DNA of 64,000 bases, taken from NCBI RefSeq assembly GCF_032598905.1, contig NZ_CP122458.1, positions 2,604,001 through 2,668,000 on the forward strand, read 5' to 3'. Below, piece after piece: positions 36,131 through 46,440 of this stretch. The notes beneath the pieces are model-generated. The model was not told the origin of the DNA. It worked only from the letters and a program-made list of their open reading frames with translations, and searched no databases. Made by a program: the position numbers and the translations under genes. Each line of letters opens with the position of its first letter. The first letter of the stretch is position 1. The DNA is from Streptomyces sp. 11x1 (GTDB lineage Bacteria > Actinomycetota > Actinomycetes > Streptomycetales > Streptomycetaceae).

Positions 36131-37000
36131 ATGACCGAGGGTACGGGCGAGAGGGCCGAGACCGTGGTGGCGGACGGCTCGGGGCAAGCGACGGCGGACA
36201 CGTCCGGCCAGGCTGTGGTCATCGCGTTCGGGCAGACGATGAAGACGCTGCGGGTGCGGGCGGGCCTGGAGCGCGAGGAGTTCGGACGGCGGATCGGATA
36301 CTCGGCGTCCACGGTCGCGTCGTACGAGCAGGGGCGGCGGATTCCGGCGCCCAGGACCATCGAGCGAGCGGACGAGGTTCTGGACGCGGGTGGGTTGCTG
36401 ACGGTGTGGAAGGAGCAGGTGGAGCGGGCTCAGTATCCGGTGTTCTTCCAGGGGATGGCGACGCTGGAGAAGGGGGCTTTGGAGCTGCTCATGTACGACA
36501 CCCATGTCGTCAACGGCCTGCTGCAGACTGAGGAGTACATGAGGGCCCTGCTCGCCATGCGGTGTCCTCCCCTTGACCAGGAAACGATCGAGCAGCGGGT
36601 GACCGCCCGACTAGCCCGTCAGGACATCTTCGACCGTCGGCCCGCACCACTGCTGAGCTTCGTGATGGACGAGGCGGTGTTGCGACACCGCTACGGCGGC
36701 AAGGATGTCCTACGGGGGCAGTTGGAGCATCTTCTACTGATCGGCGACAAGCGGAACGTGGAGATTCAAGTCATGCCGGTCGATTGCGAGGACAACGCGG
36801 GTGTGAATGGACCGTTCACAGTCCTCACGCATAAAGACGGCAAGAAGTTCGTGTACTCCGAGGCACATGCGACCAGCACCCTTGAGACCGACTCGGAGCA
36901 GACGGTTCTCGCCGCCGCCCGTTATGGGATCATCCGATCGCAGGCTCTCACTCCGCGAGAGTCGCTGAAGTTGATCGAAGGGTTGTTGGGATCGCTATGA
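36131..37000 (+). CDS. XRE-family regulator with DUF5753 (Scr1-like)
   Basis: 289 aa. HTH of the Cro/C1 type near residues 38-65 (RAGLEREEFGRRIGYSASTVASYEQ), then the DUF5753 domain from about residue 100 (LLMYDTHVVNGLLQTEEYMRAL). These regulators pair with DUF397 proteins in streptomycetes; some pairs (Scr1/Scr2) have been described as toxin-antitoxin-like. ATG 36131 has GGGAGG 8 nt upstream. The DUF397 gene starts in its stop codon (ATGA). Confidence 0.92.
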   Translation: MTEGTGERAETVVADGSGQATADTSGQAVVIAFGQTMKTLRVRAGLEREEFGRRIGYSASTVASYEQGRRIPAPRTIERADEVLDAGGLLTVWKEQVERAQYPVFFQGMATLEKGALELLMYDTHVVNGLLQTEEYMRALLAMRCPPLDQETIEQRVTARLARQDIFDRRPAPLLSFVMDEAVLRHRYGGKDVLRGQLEHLLLIGDKRNVEIQVMPVDCEDNAGVNGPFTVLTHKDGKKFVYSEAHATSTLETDSEQTVLAAARYGIIRSQALTPRESLKLIEGLLGSL

Positions 37001-37194
37001 GCAACGCTGAGTCCTCAACCGTCGCGTCCGACCTCGCTTGGTTCAAGAGTAGCTACAGCGGAACCGAAGGCGGTCAGTGCGTCGAGGTCGCGGCCGACCC
37101 GGGAGCCGTACACATCCGTGACTCCAAGACCGTGGCCGGACCCGTCGTCCGTGTCTCGCGTGAGGCGTGGGCCAAGTTCATCGGGAAGGCCTGA
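36997..37194 (+). CDS. DUF397 domain small protein
   Basis: 65 aa with the full DUF397 pattern: LAWFKSSYSGTEGGQCVEVA, then VHIRDSK and VRVSREAWAKFI. Partner of the XRE/DUF5753 regulator, with ATGA overlap. In WhiJ- and Scr-type pairs the DUF397 protein modulates or is antagonised by the regulator. Its position beside the Wadjet operon is noted in the findings. Confidence 0.92.
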   Translation: MSNAESSTVASDLAWFKSSYSGTEGGQCVEVAADPGAVHIRDSKTVAGPVVRVSREAWAKFIGKA

Positions 37195-37210
37195 CGGTCG
37201 TACGCGAAAC

Positions 37211-37248
37211 GTGAGCCCTGCCGCCCATCCGGGGGTGTCAGGGCTCAC
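37211..37248 (+). terminator. Hairpin terminator after the DUF397 gene
   Basis: Perfect 10-bp stem GTGAGCCCTG / CAGGGCTCAC with an 18-nt loop, 16 bp after the stop codon. From here to 37446 no gene is supported. Confidence 0.75.
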
Positions 37249-37446
37249 GCACACCTCTAATTGGGCAAGTACGGGCTCGGCTTCCCGTACCAGCTGATCC
37301 GCAGGGTGTCACGGACACGGGTGGTCGCGACGAACAGCACTGGCCGGACCTACAGTTCCTGGCTTCGCCTGACAGCCTTTCCCAGGTCGGCAGAAGGGCT
37401 CTGGCGCACCGGAGCGTCAGATGGGCGTCACCACCGACACGCTCCC

Positions 37447-38004
37447 CTATCGCGGGGGCCACGTACGGCCCGCCATGGTGCGACGGACGACCATACGTGT
37501 GCGCGTCGCCGCGATGGCGAGGGTCAGGCCGACGACCGCCGCGGGCGCTGTAACGATCATCAGCCAGTCCGCGCCGTCTTCCGGGCCGGCGGCCACCAGG
37601 AAGGCCGCCGTGGCCACGGCGGCGGCGAGTCCGCAGGCGAGGAGGGCGGCGAAGGCCTGCCGGGAGCGGCCGTGTCCGGGCGGGCCGGGGGCCAGCGCCG
37701 CCCAGTGACGGGCGATCTCCCGCACCTCCTGGCGGTGCTGCGCGGCGGCACGGATCCGCAGCGCGGCCGCGACGGTCGCACCCGCCACCGCCACCACGCA
37801 GGCCGCCTGCCACACCACGCCGGCGAAGAGCACCGCGGCGACGACCGCGGCCGTGCTCCAGCCGGTCAGGCAGGCCACCGCCGCGGTGCGGCGGGAGACC
37901 GGCCGGTCTGCCCCGGCGCGCAGGTCGGCGAGGGCAGGGAGGTACCAGACGCAGCCGGCGGCGGTCACCAGCGCGGCGCCCATCGCCGGGACGGTGTGCG
38001 ACAC
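37447..38004 (-). CDS. Predicted membrane protein of unknown function
   Basis: 185 aa with four to five hydrophobic segments (TAAVVAAVLFAGVVWQAACVV and similar), grouped as two hairpins with a charged loop HRQEVREIARHWAAL between them. GTG 38004 starts 1 bp after the ctaD stop, implying coupling to ctaD. No family recognised; it may accompany the oxidase subunit. Confidence 0.7.
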   Translation of the reverse strand: MSHTVPAMGAALVTAAGCVWYLPALADLRAGADRPVSRRTAAVACLTGWSTAAVVAAVLFAGVVWQAACVVAVAGATVAAALRIRAAAQHRQEVREIARHWAALAPGPPGHGRSRQAFAALLACGLAAAVATAAFLVAAGPEDGADWLMIVTAPAAVVGLTLAIAATRTRMVVRRTMAGRTWPPR

Positions 38005-38005
38005 C

Positions 38006-39775
38006 TCAGTTCACCGCCTCGGCCGCGGCGATCTCGGGGTGGTGGAGGTCGAAGGCCGGAGACTCGGAGCGGATCCGCGGCAGCATGGTGAAGTTGTGCC
38101 TCGGGGGCGGGCAGGAGGTCGCCCACTCCAGCGAACGGCCGTAGCCCCACGGGTCGTCGACCTCGACCTTCTTACCGTACTTGGCGGTCTTCCAGACGTT
38201 GTAGAAGAACGGCAGGATCGACAGGCCCAGCAGGAACGACCCGATCGTGGACAGGGTGTTGAGCGCGGTGAAGCCGTCGGCGGCCAGGTAGTCGGCGTAC
38301 CGGCGGGGCATGCCCTCGGCACCCAGCCAATGCTGGACGAGGAAGGTCAGGTGGAAGCCCGCCGTGAGCGTCCAGAAGGTGATCTTGCCGAGGCGCTCGT
38401 CGAGCATCTTGCCGGTGAACTTGGGCCACCAGAAGTGGAAGCCGGCGAACATCGCGTACACGACCGTGCCGAAGACCGTGTAGTGGAAGTGCGCGACGAC
38501 GAAGTACGAGTCGGAGAGGTGGAAGTCCATCGGCGGCGAGGCCAGGATCACGCCCGTGAGGCCGCCGAAGACGAAGGTGATCAGGAAGCCCGTGGTCCAC
38601 AGCATCGGCGCCTCGAAGCTGAGCGAGCCCTTCCACATGGTGCCGATCCAGTTGAAGAACTTCACGCCCGTCGGCACCGCGATCAGGAACGTCATGAAGG
38701 AGAAGAACGGCAGGAGGACGCCGCCGGTGACGTACATGTGGTGCGCCCACACCGTCACCGACAGGCCCGCGATCGCGATCGTCGCGCCGATCAGGCCCAT
38801 GTAGCCGAACATCGGCTTCCGGGAGAAGACCGGGATCACCTCGGAGACGATCCCGAAGAACGGCAGCGCCAGGATGTACACCTCTGGATGACCGAAGAAC
38901 CAGAACAGGTGCTGCCACAGCAGTGCGCCGCCGTTGGCCGCGTCGAAGACATGGCTGCCGAACTTGCGGTCGCACTCCAGGGCGAACAGGGCCGCCGCCA
39001 GCACCGGGAACACCATCAGGATCAGCAGCGCGGTCAGCAGCACGTTCCAGGTGAAGATCGGCATCCGGAACATGGTCATGCCGGGCGCACGCATACAGAT
39101 GATCGTGGTGATGAAGTTGACCGCGCCGAGGATGCTGCCGAAGCCCGACAGCGCCACGCCCATGATCCACATGTCGGCGCCGAGGCCCGGCGAGTGGACG
39201 GCGTCGGACAGCGGCGCGTACAGGAACCAGCCGAAGTCGGCGGCGCCGCCCGGCGTGAGGAAGCCGAACGCGGCGATCGACGAGCCGAACAGGAAGAGCC
39301 AGTAGGCGAGCATGTTCAACCGCGGGAACGCCACGTCCGGAGCGCCGATCTGCAGCGGCATGATCCAGTTGGCGAAGCCGGTGAACAGCGGCATCGCGAA
39401 CATCAACAGCATGATCGAGCCGTGCATGGTGAACGCCTGGTTGAACTGCTCGTTCGACATGATCTGCGTGCCCGGACGGGCCAGCTCGGCGCGCATCATC
39501 AGGGCCATCACCCCGCCGACGATGAAAAACACGAACGCGGTGACCAGGTACATCGTCCCGATCTTCTTGTGGTCGGTGGTCGTCAGCCAGTCCGTCCACG
39601 ACGATCCGCCCGCCGTGTGCTCCGCCCGTCCGGATGCCTCGTCGGCCACGGCAACCGCGGCTCGCGGCCGCTCGGTCCCCAACTTCTGTATCTGTGCCTC
39701 GTCCACCGGACGGCGCCCTCCCCATCTGCTCATGTCGTCGACGAGCCGAGAAGTGCCGTGGTGCGGGATGTTCAC
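38006..39775 (-). CDS. ctaD: Cytochrome c oxidase subunit I (isolated copy)
   Basis: 589-aa heme-copper oxidase catalytic subunit with 12 membrane helices. Features seen are His ligands in [15 protein letters not shown] and [19 protein letters not shown] (the latter also holds the CuB His and cross-linking Tyr region), and [10 protein letters not shown]. The N-terminus has a 70-residue hydrophilic extension. GTG 39775 has AAGGAAG upstream. No ctaC, ctaE or qcr genes are near, so this looks like a second copy outside the main aa3 cluster; its own membrane partner follows directly. Confidence 0.93.
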   Translation of the reverse strand: MNIPHHGTSRLVDDMSRWGGRRPVDEAQIQKLGTERPRAAVAVADEASGRAEHTAGGSSWTDWLTTTDHKKIGTMYLVTAFVFFIVGGVMALMMRAELARPGTQIMSNEQFNQAFTMHGSIMLLMFAMPLFTGFANWIMPLQIGAPDVAFPRLNMLAYWLFLFGSSIAAFGFLTPGGAADFGWFLYAPLSDAVHSPGLGADMWIMGVALSGFGSILGAVNFITTIICMRAPGMTMFRMPIFTWNVLLTALLILMVFPVLAAALFALECDRKFGSHVFDAANGGALLWQHLFWFFGHPEVYILALPFFGIVSEVIPVFSRKPMFGYMGLIGATIAIAGLSVTVWAHHMYVTGGVLLPFFSFMTFLIAVPTGVKFFNWIGTMWKGSLSFEAPMLWTTGFLITFVFGGLTGVILASPPMDFHLSDSYFVVAHFHYTVFGTVVYAMFAGFHFWWPKFTGKMLDERLGKITFWTLTAGFHLTFLVQHWLGAEGMPRRYADYLAADGFTALNTLSTIGSFLLGLSILPFFYNVWKTAKYGKKVEVDDPWGYGRSLEWATSCPPPRHNFTMLPRIRSESPAFDLHHPEIAAAEAVN

Positions 39776-40028
39776 CTGACTCTTCCTTGTCGCCGCCTCA
39801 TGATCGGCGGTGGGGTACCGGGTCCGGATAGGGCCGAAGGGCCCCTCCCAGGACCCTGCACGGGGGTCCAACGTCCCCACTTCGCGTCGCCGAGCGGCGC
39901 GGCGCGCATCGCCCCGCACGCCGGTCGTACGCTGCTGAGCACCGACCGGTCCACGAGCGCGCGGAGTGCCCGGATCACCACCCCCGACCGCAGCGCCGTC
40001 ACGGCTTCGGCTCGACGTGCCGGACCGG

Positions 40029-40716
40029 ATGCATCGCCACCCTCTTCGGGCGCGACGGCGTGCGGGGCACCTGGGTGCACCGCTGGACCGCGGAGGAAAC
40101 CCGGCACTCCATGGCCATGCGGGACTACCTGGTGGCGTCGCGTGCGGTGGACCCGGCAGCACTGGAGCAGGCTCGTATGCCCCACATGTCCGCGGCGGAT
40201 TCGTCTCCGACAACCGGCACTCGCCACTCCACACCGTGGCGTACGTCGCCTTCCAGGAGTTGGCCACCCCATCTCGCACCGCAACACCGGGCGCGGCCCG
40301 GGCGATCCGGTCTGCGACCGTCTTCTGGCGCGCATCGCCACCGACGAGAACCTGCACATGGTCCTCTACCGCAGTCTGCTCAAGTCCGCCCTGGAATCGC
40401 CCTCGACCAGGCGTTGCGCGCCGTCGCCGACGTGGTGAGCGGCTTCAGGATGCCCGGCCACGGCCTGCCGGGCTTCGGGCGCGCCGCCGTCGAGATCGCT
40501 CTCGGCGGCGGCTACAGCGTGCGCGTCCACCACGACGACGTCCTCCAGCCGGTGCTGCGCCACCTCAAGGTCCTGCACCTGACCGGCCTCGGGCCCGAGG
40601 GACCCAAGGCCCAGCAGGAACTGGGCGAGTTCCTCGGCTCACCGGACACGCAGGCAACCCGGTTCGACGAGCGCAGGACCGTCATCCTGGCGCGGCGCGC
40701 GGCCGCGAAGGGCTGA
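40029..40716 (+). pseudogene. Acyl-[acyl-carrier-protein] desaturase, degraded
   Basis: Remnant of a DesA-type soluble di-iron desaturase. Order of fragments: [20 protein letters not shown] (iron-ligand EExxH) then [19 protein letters not shown]; after a frameshift near 40190, [20 protein letters not shown]; after another near 40270, [17 protein letters not shown] (second ExxH); after a third near 40400, [15 protein letters not shown] to the stop at 40714-40716. The N-terminal third is missing. At least three indels make it a clear pseudogene. From 39776 to 40028 nothing coding is supported. Confidence 0.9.
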
Positions 40717-40926
40717 GCGGCGGCCGGGCGGCGCCTGCCGTCACCGGCCTGGCGGTGCAGCGGTACGGGCCGGAACGCGGCGGTGAACCGAGCCGGCGGT
40801 CATGCCTCCCTCGCAGGTTCCCGCGACGGCGTCATCACCCGGCCCGGGGGTGCGCTCCCGGTCGCGGGCCTACGAACCTCCGCGCCCGCCCACCCGCCGA
40901 GCGCGGCCGTGCGGGGGCCCGCTGGC

Positions 40927-41592
40927 TCAGAGCAGGGTCTGCCAGTAGTCCCAGAAACGGGTGGCGATCAGCATCACGATGCTCAGGTACCAGGTGACCG
41001 GTACCGCCCAGTGGAACTCCAGCACCCCGGCCACCAGGACGCGGGGCGCACGGATGATCCCGTGCCGCAGGTTGTGCGCGGTGACGTACCAGAACATCGC
41101 GACGGTGGCCGCCCATGCCAGGCAGCACCACAGGCACAGCGCGCCGATCTCGTACAGCGCCTGCGTCATCAGCCACATACAGAACCCTGCGCCGAACAAC
41201 GTGCCGACGTTCAGCCCGAGCCAGAACCAGCGGCGGAAGCGGGCCCCGGCCAGCAGTGCCGCGCCGATCGCGACGACCACCGGGTACGAGAGCAGGCCGA
41301 GCAGCGGGTTGGGGAAGCCGAACACGGAAGCCTGGTCGCTCTTCATGACGCTCGCACACGACAGGATCGGGCTGAGGTTGCACGAGGGCGAGAAGTCGGG
41401 GTCCGCGAGGAGCTGGAACTTGTCGATGGTGATGACGAAGGAGGCGAGGACGCCAAGGGCGCCGGACACGATCAGCAGCCAGGCGAAAGCCCGCCCGGCC
41501 CCGCTCGTGCTCGCCGACGTGATCTCCCGCTCTTCTCCGCCCCCTTGAGTCGCAGTGGTGAGATGGTGCACGGTCGTGGTGGTGCCGGTCAT
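40927..41592 (-). CDS. Vitamin K epoxide reductase (VKOR) family protein
   Basis: 221-aa membrane oxidoreductase with four to five helices that can reoxidise disulfide-forming proteins through a quinone. Redox Cys pairs are visible: CNLSPILSC in the first loop and CLWC in EIGALCLWCCLAW, with a nearby conserved Ser/Asn loop (FPNPLLGLLSYP). No fused thioredoxin domain. ATG 41592 overlaps the stop of the upstream gene as ATGA. It may supply oxidising power for exported proteins. Confidence 0.9.
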   Translation of the reverse strand: MTGTTTTVHHLTTATQGGGEEREITSASTSGAGRAFAWLLIVSGALGVLASFVITIDKFQLLADPDFSPSCNLSPILSCASVMKSDQASVFGFPNPLLGLLSYPVVVAIGAALLAGARFRRWFWLGLNVGTLFGAGFCMWLMTQALYEIGALCLWCCLAWAATVAMFWYVTAHNLRHGIIRAPRVLVAGVLEFHWAVPVTWYLSIVMLIATRFWDYWQTLL

Positions 41593-42179
41593 CGGGTTTG
41601 TTCCGCCTTGGCCCTGTTCGGGGTGGGCCGGGGGCCCACAGTGGTCGACACGTCGCTGCCGCCGCGCGGAACACGGCCGTTGTCCGGCTCCGGTACGCCG
41701 GGGACGGCCCCGCGGGCTGCCCCCTTTGGCCACACGACCTCGACCGGAACGCCGTGGGCCCGGGCGTATGCCACCAGATGCGCGGTGGCATCACGGCCGT
41801 TGGACGGCGAGCCGTCCCACACGGCAAGCAGCTGACGACATCCCGCGATCATCCGCTCGTCCTCGCCGATACACGCGTCCCGGTCCGCCGGGTCGTACGC
41901 CATCAGACGCACCTGCTGGGCGAGGACCAGCACCTCACCGGTCGCCGCCCGGTCACGCTGCGGCAGCAACGCCGGCACCATCCCCTGCGTGGGAATCACC
42001 ACGACGAGTTCCCGACCCGCCGCCCGCACCGCCCGGCTGAACGCCACCGGCACCCCCGCTCCCACGCGCACCAGCCCCGGCACCCGCTCGGGCAGGCGCT
42101 CCAGCACCGCCCGCAACTCGGCCTCCACCAGCTTCAGCGTCTGCGAAGCGAGGTCGGCGTGCCCGACCGCCAAGATCAT
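41589..42179 (-). CDS. Rossmann-fold (SLOG/DUF1273-like) protein of unknown function
   Basis: 196 aa. MILAVGHADLASQTLKLVEA at the start, ELVVVIPTQGMVPALLP in the middle and CRQLLAVWDGSPSNGRDATAHLVAYARAHG in the second half. The last has the pattern of nucleotide/ligand-binding SLOG-type domains (cf. DUF1273). The C-terminus is a disordered 45-residue tail. ATG 42179 has GGAG/AGGAGG upstream. It is coupled to the VKOR gene by ATGA. The SLOG placement is by pattern only. Confidence 0.65.
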   Translation of the reverse strand: MILAVGHADLASQTLKLVEAELRAVLERLPERVPGLVRVGAGVPVAFSRAVRAAGRELVVVIPTQGMVPALLPQRDRAATGEVLVLAQQVRLMAYDPADRDACIGEDERMIAGCRQLLAVWDGSPSNGRDATAHLVAYARAHGVPVEVVWPKGAARGAVPGVPEPDNGRVPRGGSDVSTTVGPRPTPNRAKAEQTR

Positions 42180-42410
42180 CTCTCCGCTCACCTCCTGTCG
42201 TGCGGTGCTCTCGCTCTGCCGTTCGTCCTCGCACTGCACGGCCCCGCCCGCCTCGCCCATGAGCGGGGCCGCAAGACCATGCCCACAGGCGGGATCCAAA
42301 GCGTCGGCGCACGGGCGGAACCGCAGGATCAGTGAAGTCAGTACGTGCAACCGGCGACAAGGGCCGAACGGCCCTGCCCGAGAATGCCGACGCGCTTGCG
42401 ATGGAGCCCG

Positions 42411-42632
42411 TCAGACCTGCTCGGCGGCCGTGCCCCTTCCGAGGAGAGCGACGGCTCGGGCGGGGGCGTCCCCGTCGCTGGCCAGGCGGTGTACCCGGAG
42501 CACCTCGGCGACCTGCGCGCCGATCTGCTCGACCGGGTCGAGGCTGACGCCTGGGTCCTGCGGGATCAGGCCGATACGCCGCCCTCGCACCTCCCGCCAC
42601 GCCCGCTCCCCGAGCCCGGTCAGCTCCTCACC
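42411..42632 (-). pseudogene. ABC oligopeptide/nickel-type ATPase fragment
   Basis: About 73 residues of a DppD/OppD-like ATPase: GEELTGLGERAWREVRGRRI, then IGLIPQDPGVSLDPVEQIG (Q-loop region) and a following helix. Walker A, signature and Walker B are all absent and the frame closes at TGA 42411. It abuts the helicase remnant near 42650-42700, marking a rearrangement junction. Between 42180 and 42410 no gene is supported. Confidence 0.75.
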
Positions 42633-42699
42633 CCTCCGAGATGCCGGAGGCCAGGAGGACGTCACACTCCTGACGCACTGCTTCGTGCGCCTCCGCTTC

Positions 42700-45310
42700 C
42701 GCCTGCGCGCGCAGGCTGCTGCCCCACCTCGCCGACGCCGGTGTCCTGTCGGCGCGCACCACCCGTGACCGGCAGACCTGGGCGTACGGGCTCCAGCCCG
42801 GTCACATCCAGGTACGGCTGCTCGACGACGCCGTCGTCAACAAGGCCTTCGTCGCCTGCGAGGACTGCGGCTGGCAGCAGGTCGTCGTCCCCGAGCGGCG
42901 CACCCGCTGGTACGGTCATCCCTGCCCCCGCTACCGGTGCAAGGGACGGCTGACCGCGCCGCAGCCCGACCTGTCCGTCACCGGGCTCCAAGCCGCACGC
43001 CACGACCGGCCCGTACGGGAGCGGGACTACCGCCGGGACTACTACCGGCGCCTGTACCTCACGGGCGGCACGTTCCGCGTGGTGACGGCCGAGCACACCG
43101 GCATGCTGAGCCGCCCCGAACGGGAGCGCGTCGAGCGTGCCTTCAAGGCGGGCACGCACTACACCGACCCCAACGTCCTGTCGTGCACCCCAACCCTGGA
43201 ACTCGGCATCGACATCGGTGACCTGTCGGCCGTCCTGCTCGGGTCCCTGCCCGTCGGGCCGGCCAACTACGTGCAGCGGGCGGGGCGGGCCGGACGACGC
43301 ACCGGCAACGCGCTGGTGGTCGCGTTCGGCGGGCGCCGGGCACGCGACCTGTACTACCTGGACGAGCCACGGGAGATGATCGCCGGGACCATCCTGCCGC
43401 CGGGCTGCTATCTGTCGGCCGTGGAGATCCTGCGCCGCCAGTACACCGCCCGGCTCCTGGACCTGGCGGCCCGCGGGGAACTGCGGACCTCCGACGGCGG
43501 GACCCTCCCGCCCGTGCCCCGGCTGTCGTCCGCCCTGTTCGGCACCGGCGGATGGTGCCAGGATCTCGCCGACGCCGCACAGACCCACGTGGCGAGCCTC
43601 GTGGAGGACTTCCTCGCCCTGTTCCCCGCCGGCGACGGCCAGGACACCGACCTGGAAGGCGTCTCGGAGCACGCGGCGGACGAGCTGCGCGCGTACGCGA
43701 CCGGCGGGATCGTCCGGGTGCTTCAGGAGGCGGAGGAGGACTGGACCGGCCGGCGCGAGGAGGTGCGCCGCAGGATCGCGGCGATCGACGAGGCGGCCGG
43801 GCAGCTCGCCTCGTCCGACGACGCGCAGGACCGGGAGCGGCGCGAACTGCTGGCCGAGCGCCGTGCCGCCGGGGACCTGCTGCGGGAACTGAGCCAGTCC
43901 GCCGCGCACGCCACCCTGGTGGACCTCGGACTGCTGCCGAACTACAGCCTGACGGACACCACCCGGCTGGAAGCCACGCTGTACTGGTCGGAAACCTCCG
44001 ACGAGGAGGACGGCCCGCGGGACGAGGGGTCCCGGCCGTCCGGGACCAAGGTCTACCGCAGCGAGACCCGGGGCTACGAACGGTCCAGCACCCTCGCCCT
44101 TACCGAACTCGCCCCCGGCAACAGCTTCTACGTCAACGGCTACCGGCACGTGGTCCGCGCCCTCGACATCGGCGGTCCCGACCGGCGCTCCTGGTCGGTG
44201 TGGCGGCTCTGTCCCGCCTGCGGCTACGTGCGGACCGAGAACGCCGAGCGCGACACGACGCCGTGCCCGCGCTGCCGCGGCCGGGAGATCGCCGACGCGG
44301 GCTGCGTCCAGTACGTGCTGCGTCCCCGGCGGGGTGCTGTCCCGCGACAGACGCGAGGACGCCAGGGTGCGCGACGACCGCGACGAACGCGACCGCAGGC
44401 GCTACGCGACCCTCACCACCGTCGACATCGACCCCGACCGCCTCGTTCCCGGATCCTGGCGGCACGAGAAGGCGGTTTTCGGCGTGGACTTCACCCGCCA
44501 CGCCACGATCCGGACCCTGAACCTCGGTCTCGACCGCGAGGACGGCAGCAGCACGGTGCCGCTCGCCGGGGAGGACGTCCGCCTCAACCCCTTCTACGTC
44601 TGCACCTCGTGCGGCGGCGCGACGGCAGCCCGGTCGTGGACGTGCCCCAGCACGCGCTCACCGAGTCCGGCGCGACGAGCGCCCCGACCTCGGCACACCA
44701 TCTGCTGTGGTGCCCGCGCCGCCGGATCCGCGGCGCCTCGGCGAGCACGGCCGGAGCGCGGGGCGCGGGCCGGGACGTGCCCCTGCTGCTGGCCCACGAA
44801 CTGACCACCGAGGCCGTCCGCATCCTGCTGCCCGCCTCCGTGGCCCGCTTCAAGGAACGCCTCGCGTCGTTCACCGCCGCCCTGTTCGCGGGGATCGCCG
44901 CCCGCTACGGCGGCGATCCCGACCACATCGACATCGCCGAGGCCACCATGCCCGACGACGCGGGCGACCCGGAGACCGACTGGCCCCGGCGCTTCCTGGT
45001 CGTCTACGACCGGCTGCCCGGCGGCACCGGCTACCTGCACCGGCTGGCCTCCGCGGACGGCTTTCGGGAGGTGCTGCTCAGGGCACGCGACGTCATCGAG
45101 CACTGCCCGTGCCAGGAGAAGGGCATGGACGGTCCACCAGTGCCTGCTGCGACGGGTGCCGGCCGCCGACTACGACAAGGTCAGCCGCAACGAGGTCCGC
45201 CAGATGCTGGACGAACTCCTCGGGGCCGAAGGAGAACGCTGCGCACCTCGCGGGTCACGACCACCCAGGACATCCCCATTCAGTGGCAGGCCGAGAGCGA
45301 CCGCTCGGGA
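42700..45310 (+). pseudogene. DEAD/DEAH helicase with DUF1998 domain, degraded
   Basis: C-terminal half of a large helicase. It begins abruptly (LPHLADAGVLSARTTRDRQT), with Cys pairs (CEDCGWQ) and a helicase C domain: SCTPTLELGIDIGDLSAVLLG and QRAGRAGRRTGNAL (motif VI) near 43180-43310. A DUF1998 region follows: LCPACGYV, CTSCGG, YDRLPGGTGYLHRL, CHQCLLRRV. The frame changes near 44334 (extra G), 44625, 45130 and 45235, and the 3' end fades after IPIQWQAESD. Proteins of this build occur as MrfA/DrmB-related repair or defence factors. It is not functional as it stands. Confidence 0.87.
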
Positions 45311-45572
45311 CGCTCAACGAGTTGACTGACGCGCGCACTGGCCCGGACCAGCGCGACAAGGTGGGGCGCGATACCGGACATCGCTCGGCGTGCCCCGCCC
45401 GTCGCCACGCAGGTCCGGGCGCACTTCGCCGCCGGGCACGGGCTCCTGGGGCTTGTCAGCTGGCGGCGGCCCCGGCTCCGGGCGAGGGCTGTCGGCGCCG
45501 GCGACGGCGCCGGCGAGAAGGGCTGCCCGCCCCGGCCGGACAGCCCTACCACAACGTCAGCAGCCCTCTGGG

Positions 45573-46136
45573 TCAGTAGCCCAGCTTCCACTTCTGGTTA
45601 CCGCCGCCATTGCAGCCCAGAACATACGCGCTCCCGTTGCTGTCGCTGTCCAGGCACTGGCCGGCTCCGGGCGCCCTGAGCTCGACCCTGCTCCAGTCCG
45701 ATCCGACACCATCCCATTCGGTGTTCGGGTCGCCGCAGGACAGCGTGGACAGACCGAAGGTCCTGGACAGGCACAGCCCGGTCGCCTTGTTCCGGATCTT
45801 GACCTGGTCGTAGGTGTCGTGGCCCTGGAACTCCACGCTCCAGGTCTGGTAGTCATTCCCCTGCGTACAGGGGTTCGTGTAGACGAAGCCCCGGCCGCTC
45901 TCCCCGCCGTCACTGCTGTCCAGACACAGCCCGGTTGCCCAGTTGCGCAGGAAGTCCGTGCCGATGGAGCGCGCAGCAGATGCGGGAGCGGCACTCATGA
46001 AAGCCAAACCGGCGGACAGACCCAGCGCCAGCACCCCAGCCCTCAAACGACGCGAGAGCAGCCCCCCAGCCGAAGCCCGGCTGACGGCCTGTGCGCTGTC
46101 TGCCCGCCTCACGTCCCGCCTCCGCATGTCAACCAT
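45573..46136 (-). CDS. Secreted RICIN-domain lectin
   Basis: 187 aa. An unusually long, Arg-rich N-region (30 residues) precedes the signal peptide RAGVLALGLSAGLAFMSAAP (cleavage near ASAA-R). The mature part is one beta-trefoil with QxW-type motifs: GLCLDSSDG, YQTWSVEF, GLCLSRTF, QCLDSDSNG and NQKWKLGY. Six Cys probably pair. No catalytic domain is attached, so it is a stand-alone sugar-binding protein. ATG 46136 has AGAGGAAG 7 nt upstream; ATG 46127 is an alternative. It is the only intact gene between 42200 and 47890. Confidence 0.87.
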   Translation of the reverse strand: MVDMRRRDVRRADSAQAVSRASAGGLLSRRLRAGVLALGLSAGLAFMSAAPASAARSIGTDFLRNWATGLCLDSSDGGESGRGFVYTNPCTQGNDYQTWSVEFQGHDTYDQVKIRNKATGLCLSRTFGLSTLSCGDPNTEWDGVGSDWSRVELRAPGAGQCLDSDSNGSAYVLGCNGGGNQKWKLGY

Positions 46137-46440
46137 GTTCAACTTCCTCTGCCTTCTCTCGGCTTTCACAACAGGAGGTTCACCGCACCTGGTGCAGCAC
46201 TGCTCCCACGGAACCCACACCCTCCAGACGCCCGCCCAGAGCAACGGGTTTTCCTCATCACCGTGATCCACGTCTCACACGAAACGCCCACGCCACAAGC
46301 CACCAGGTGTCCGTGGTTCGGTGCGGAACGTCACCGCGGGACACTGCGGTCTGTCCGGGATGGCGTCCCGCTTCGTGCAACACCGGTGCGTTTACGGGAG
46401 GGGGTTGGGAGTAATAGTCAAGACCTGTGGATCGGTGAAG

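Noticed and set aside
35987..36505. N-terminal extension of the HATPase protein to 335 aa
   Set aside because: The extension reads antisense through the XRE gene. The domain begins normally at ATG 35986.
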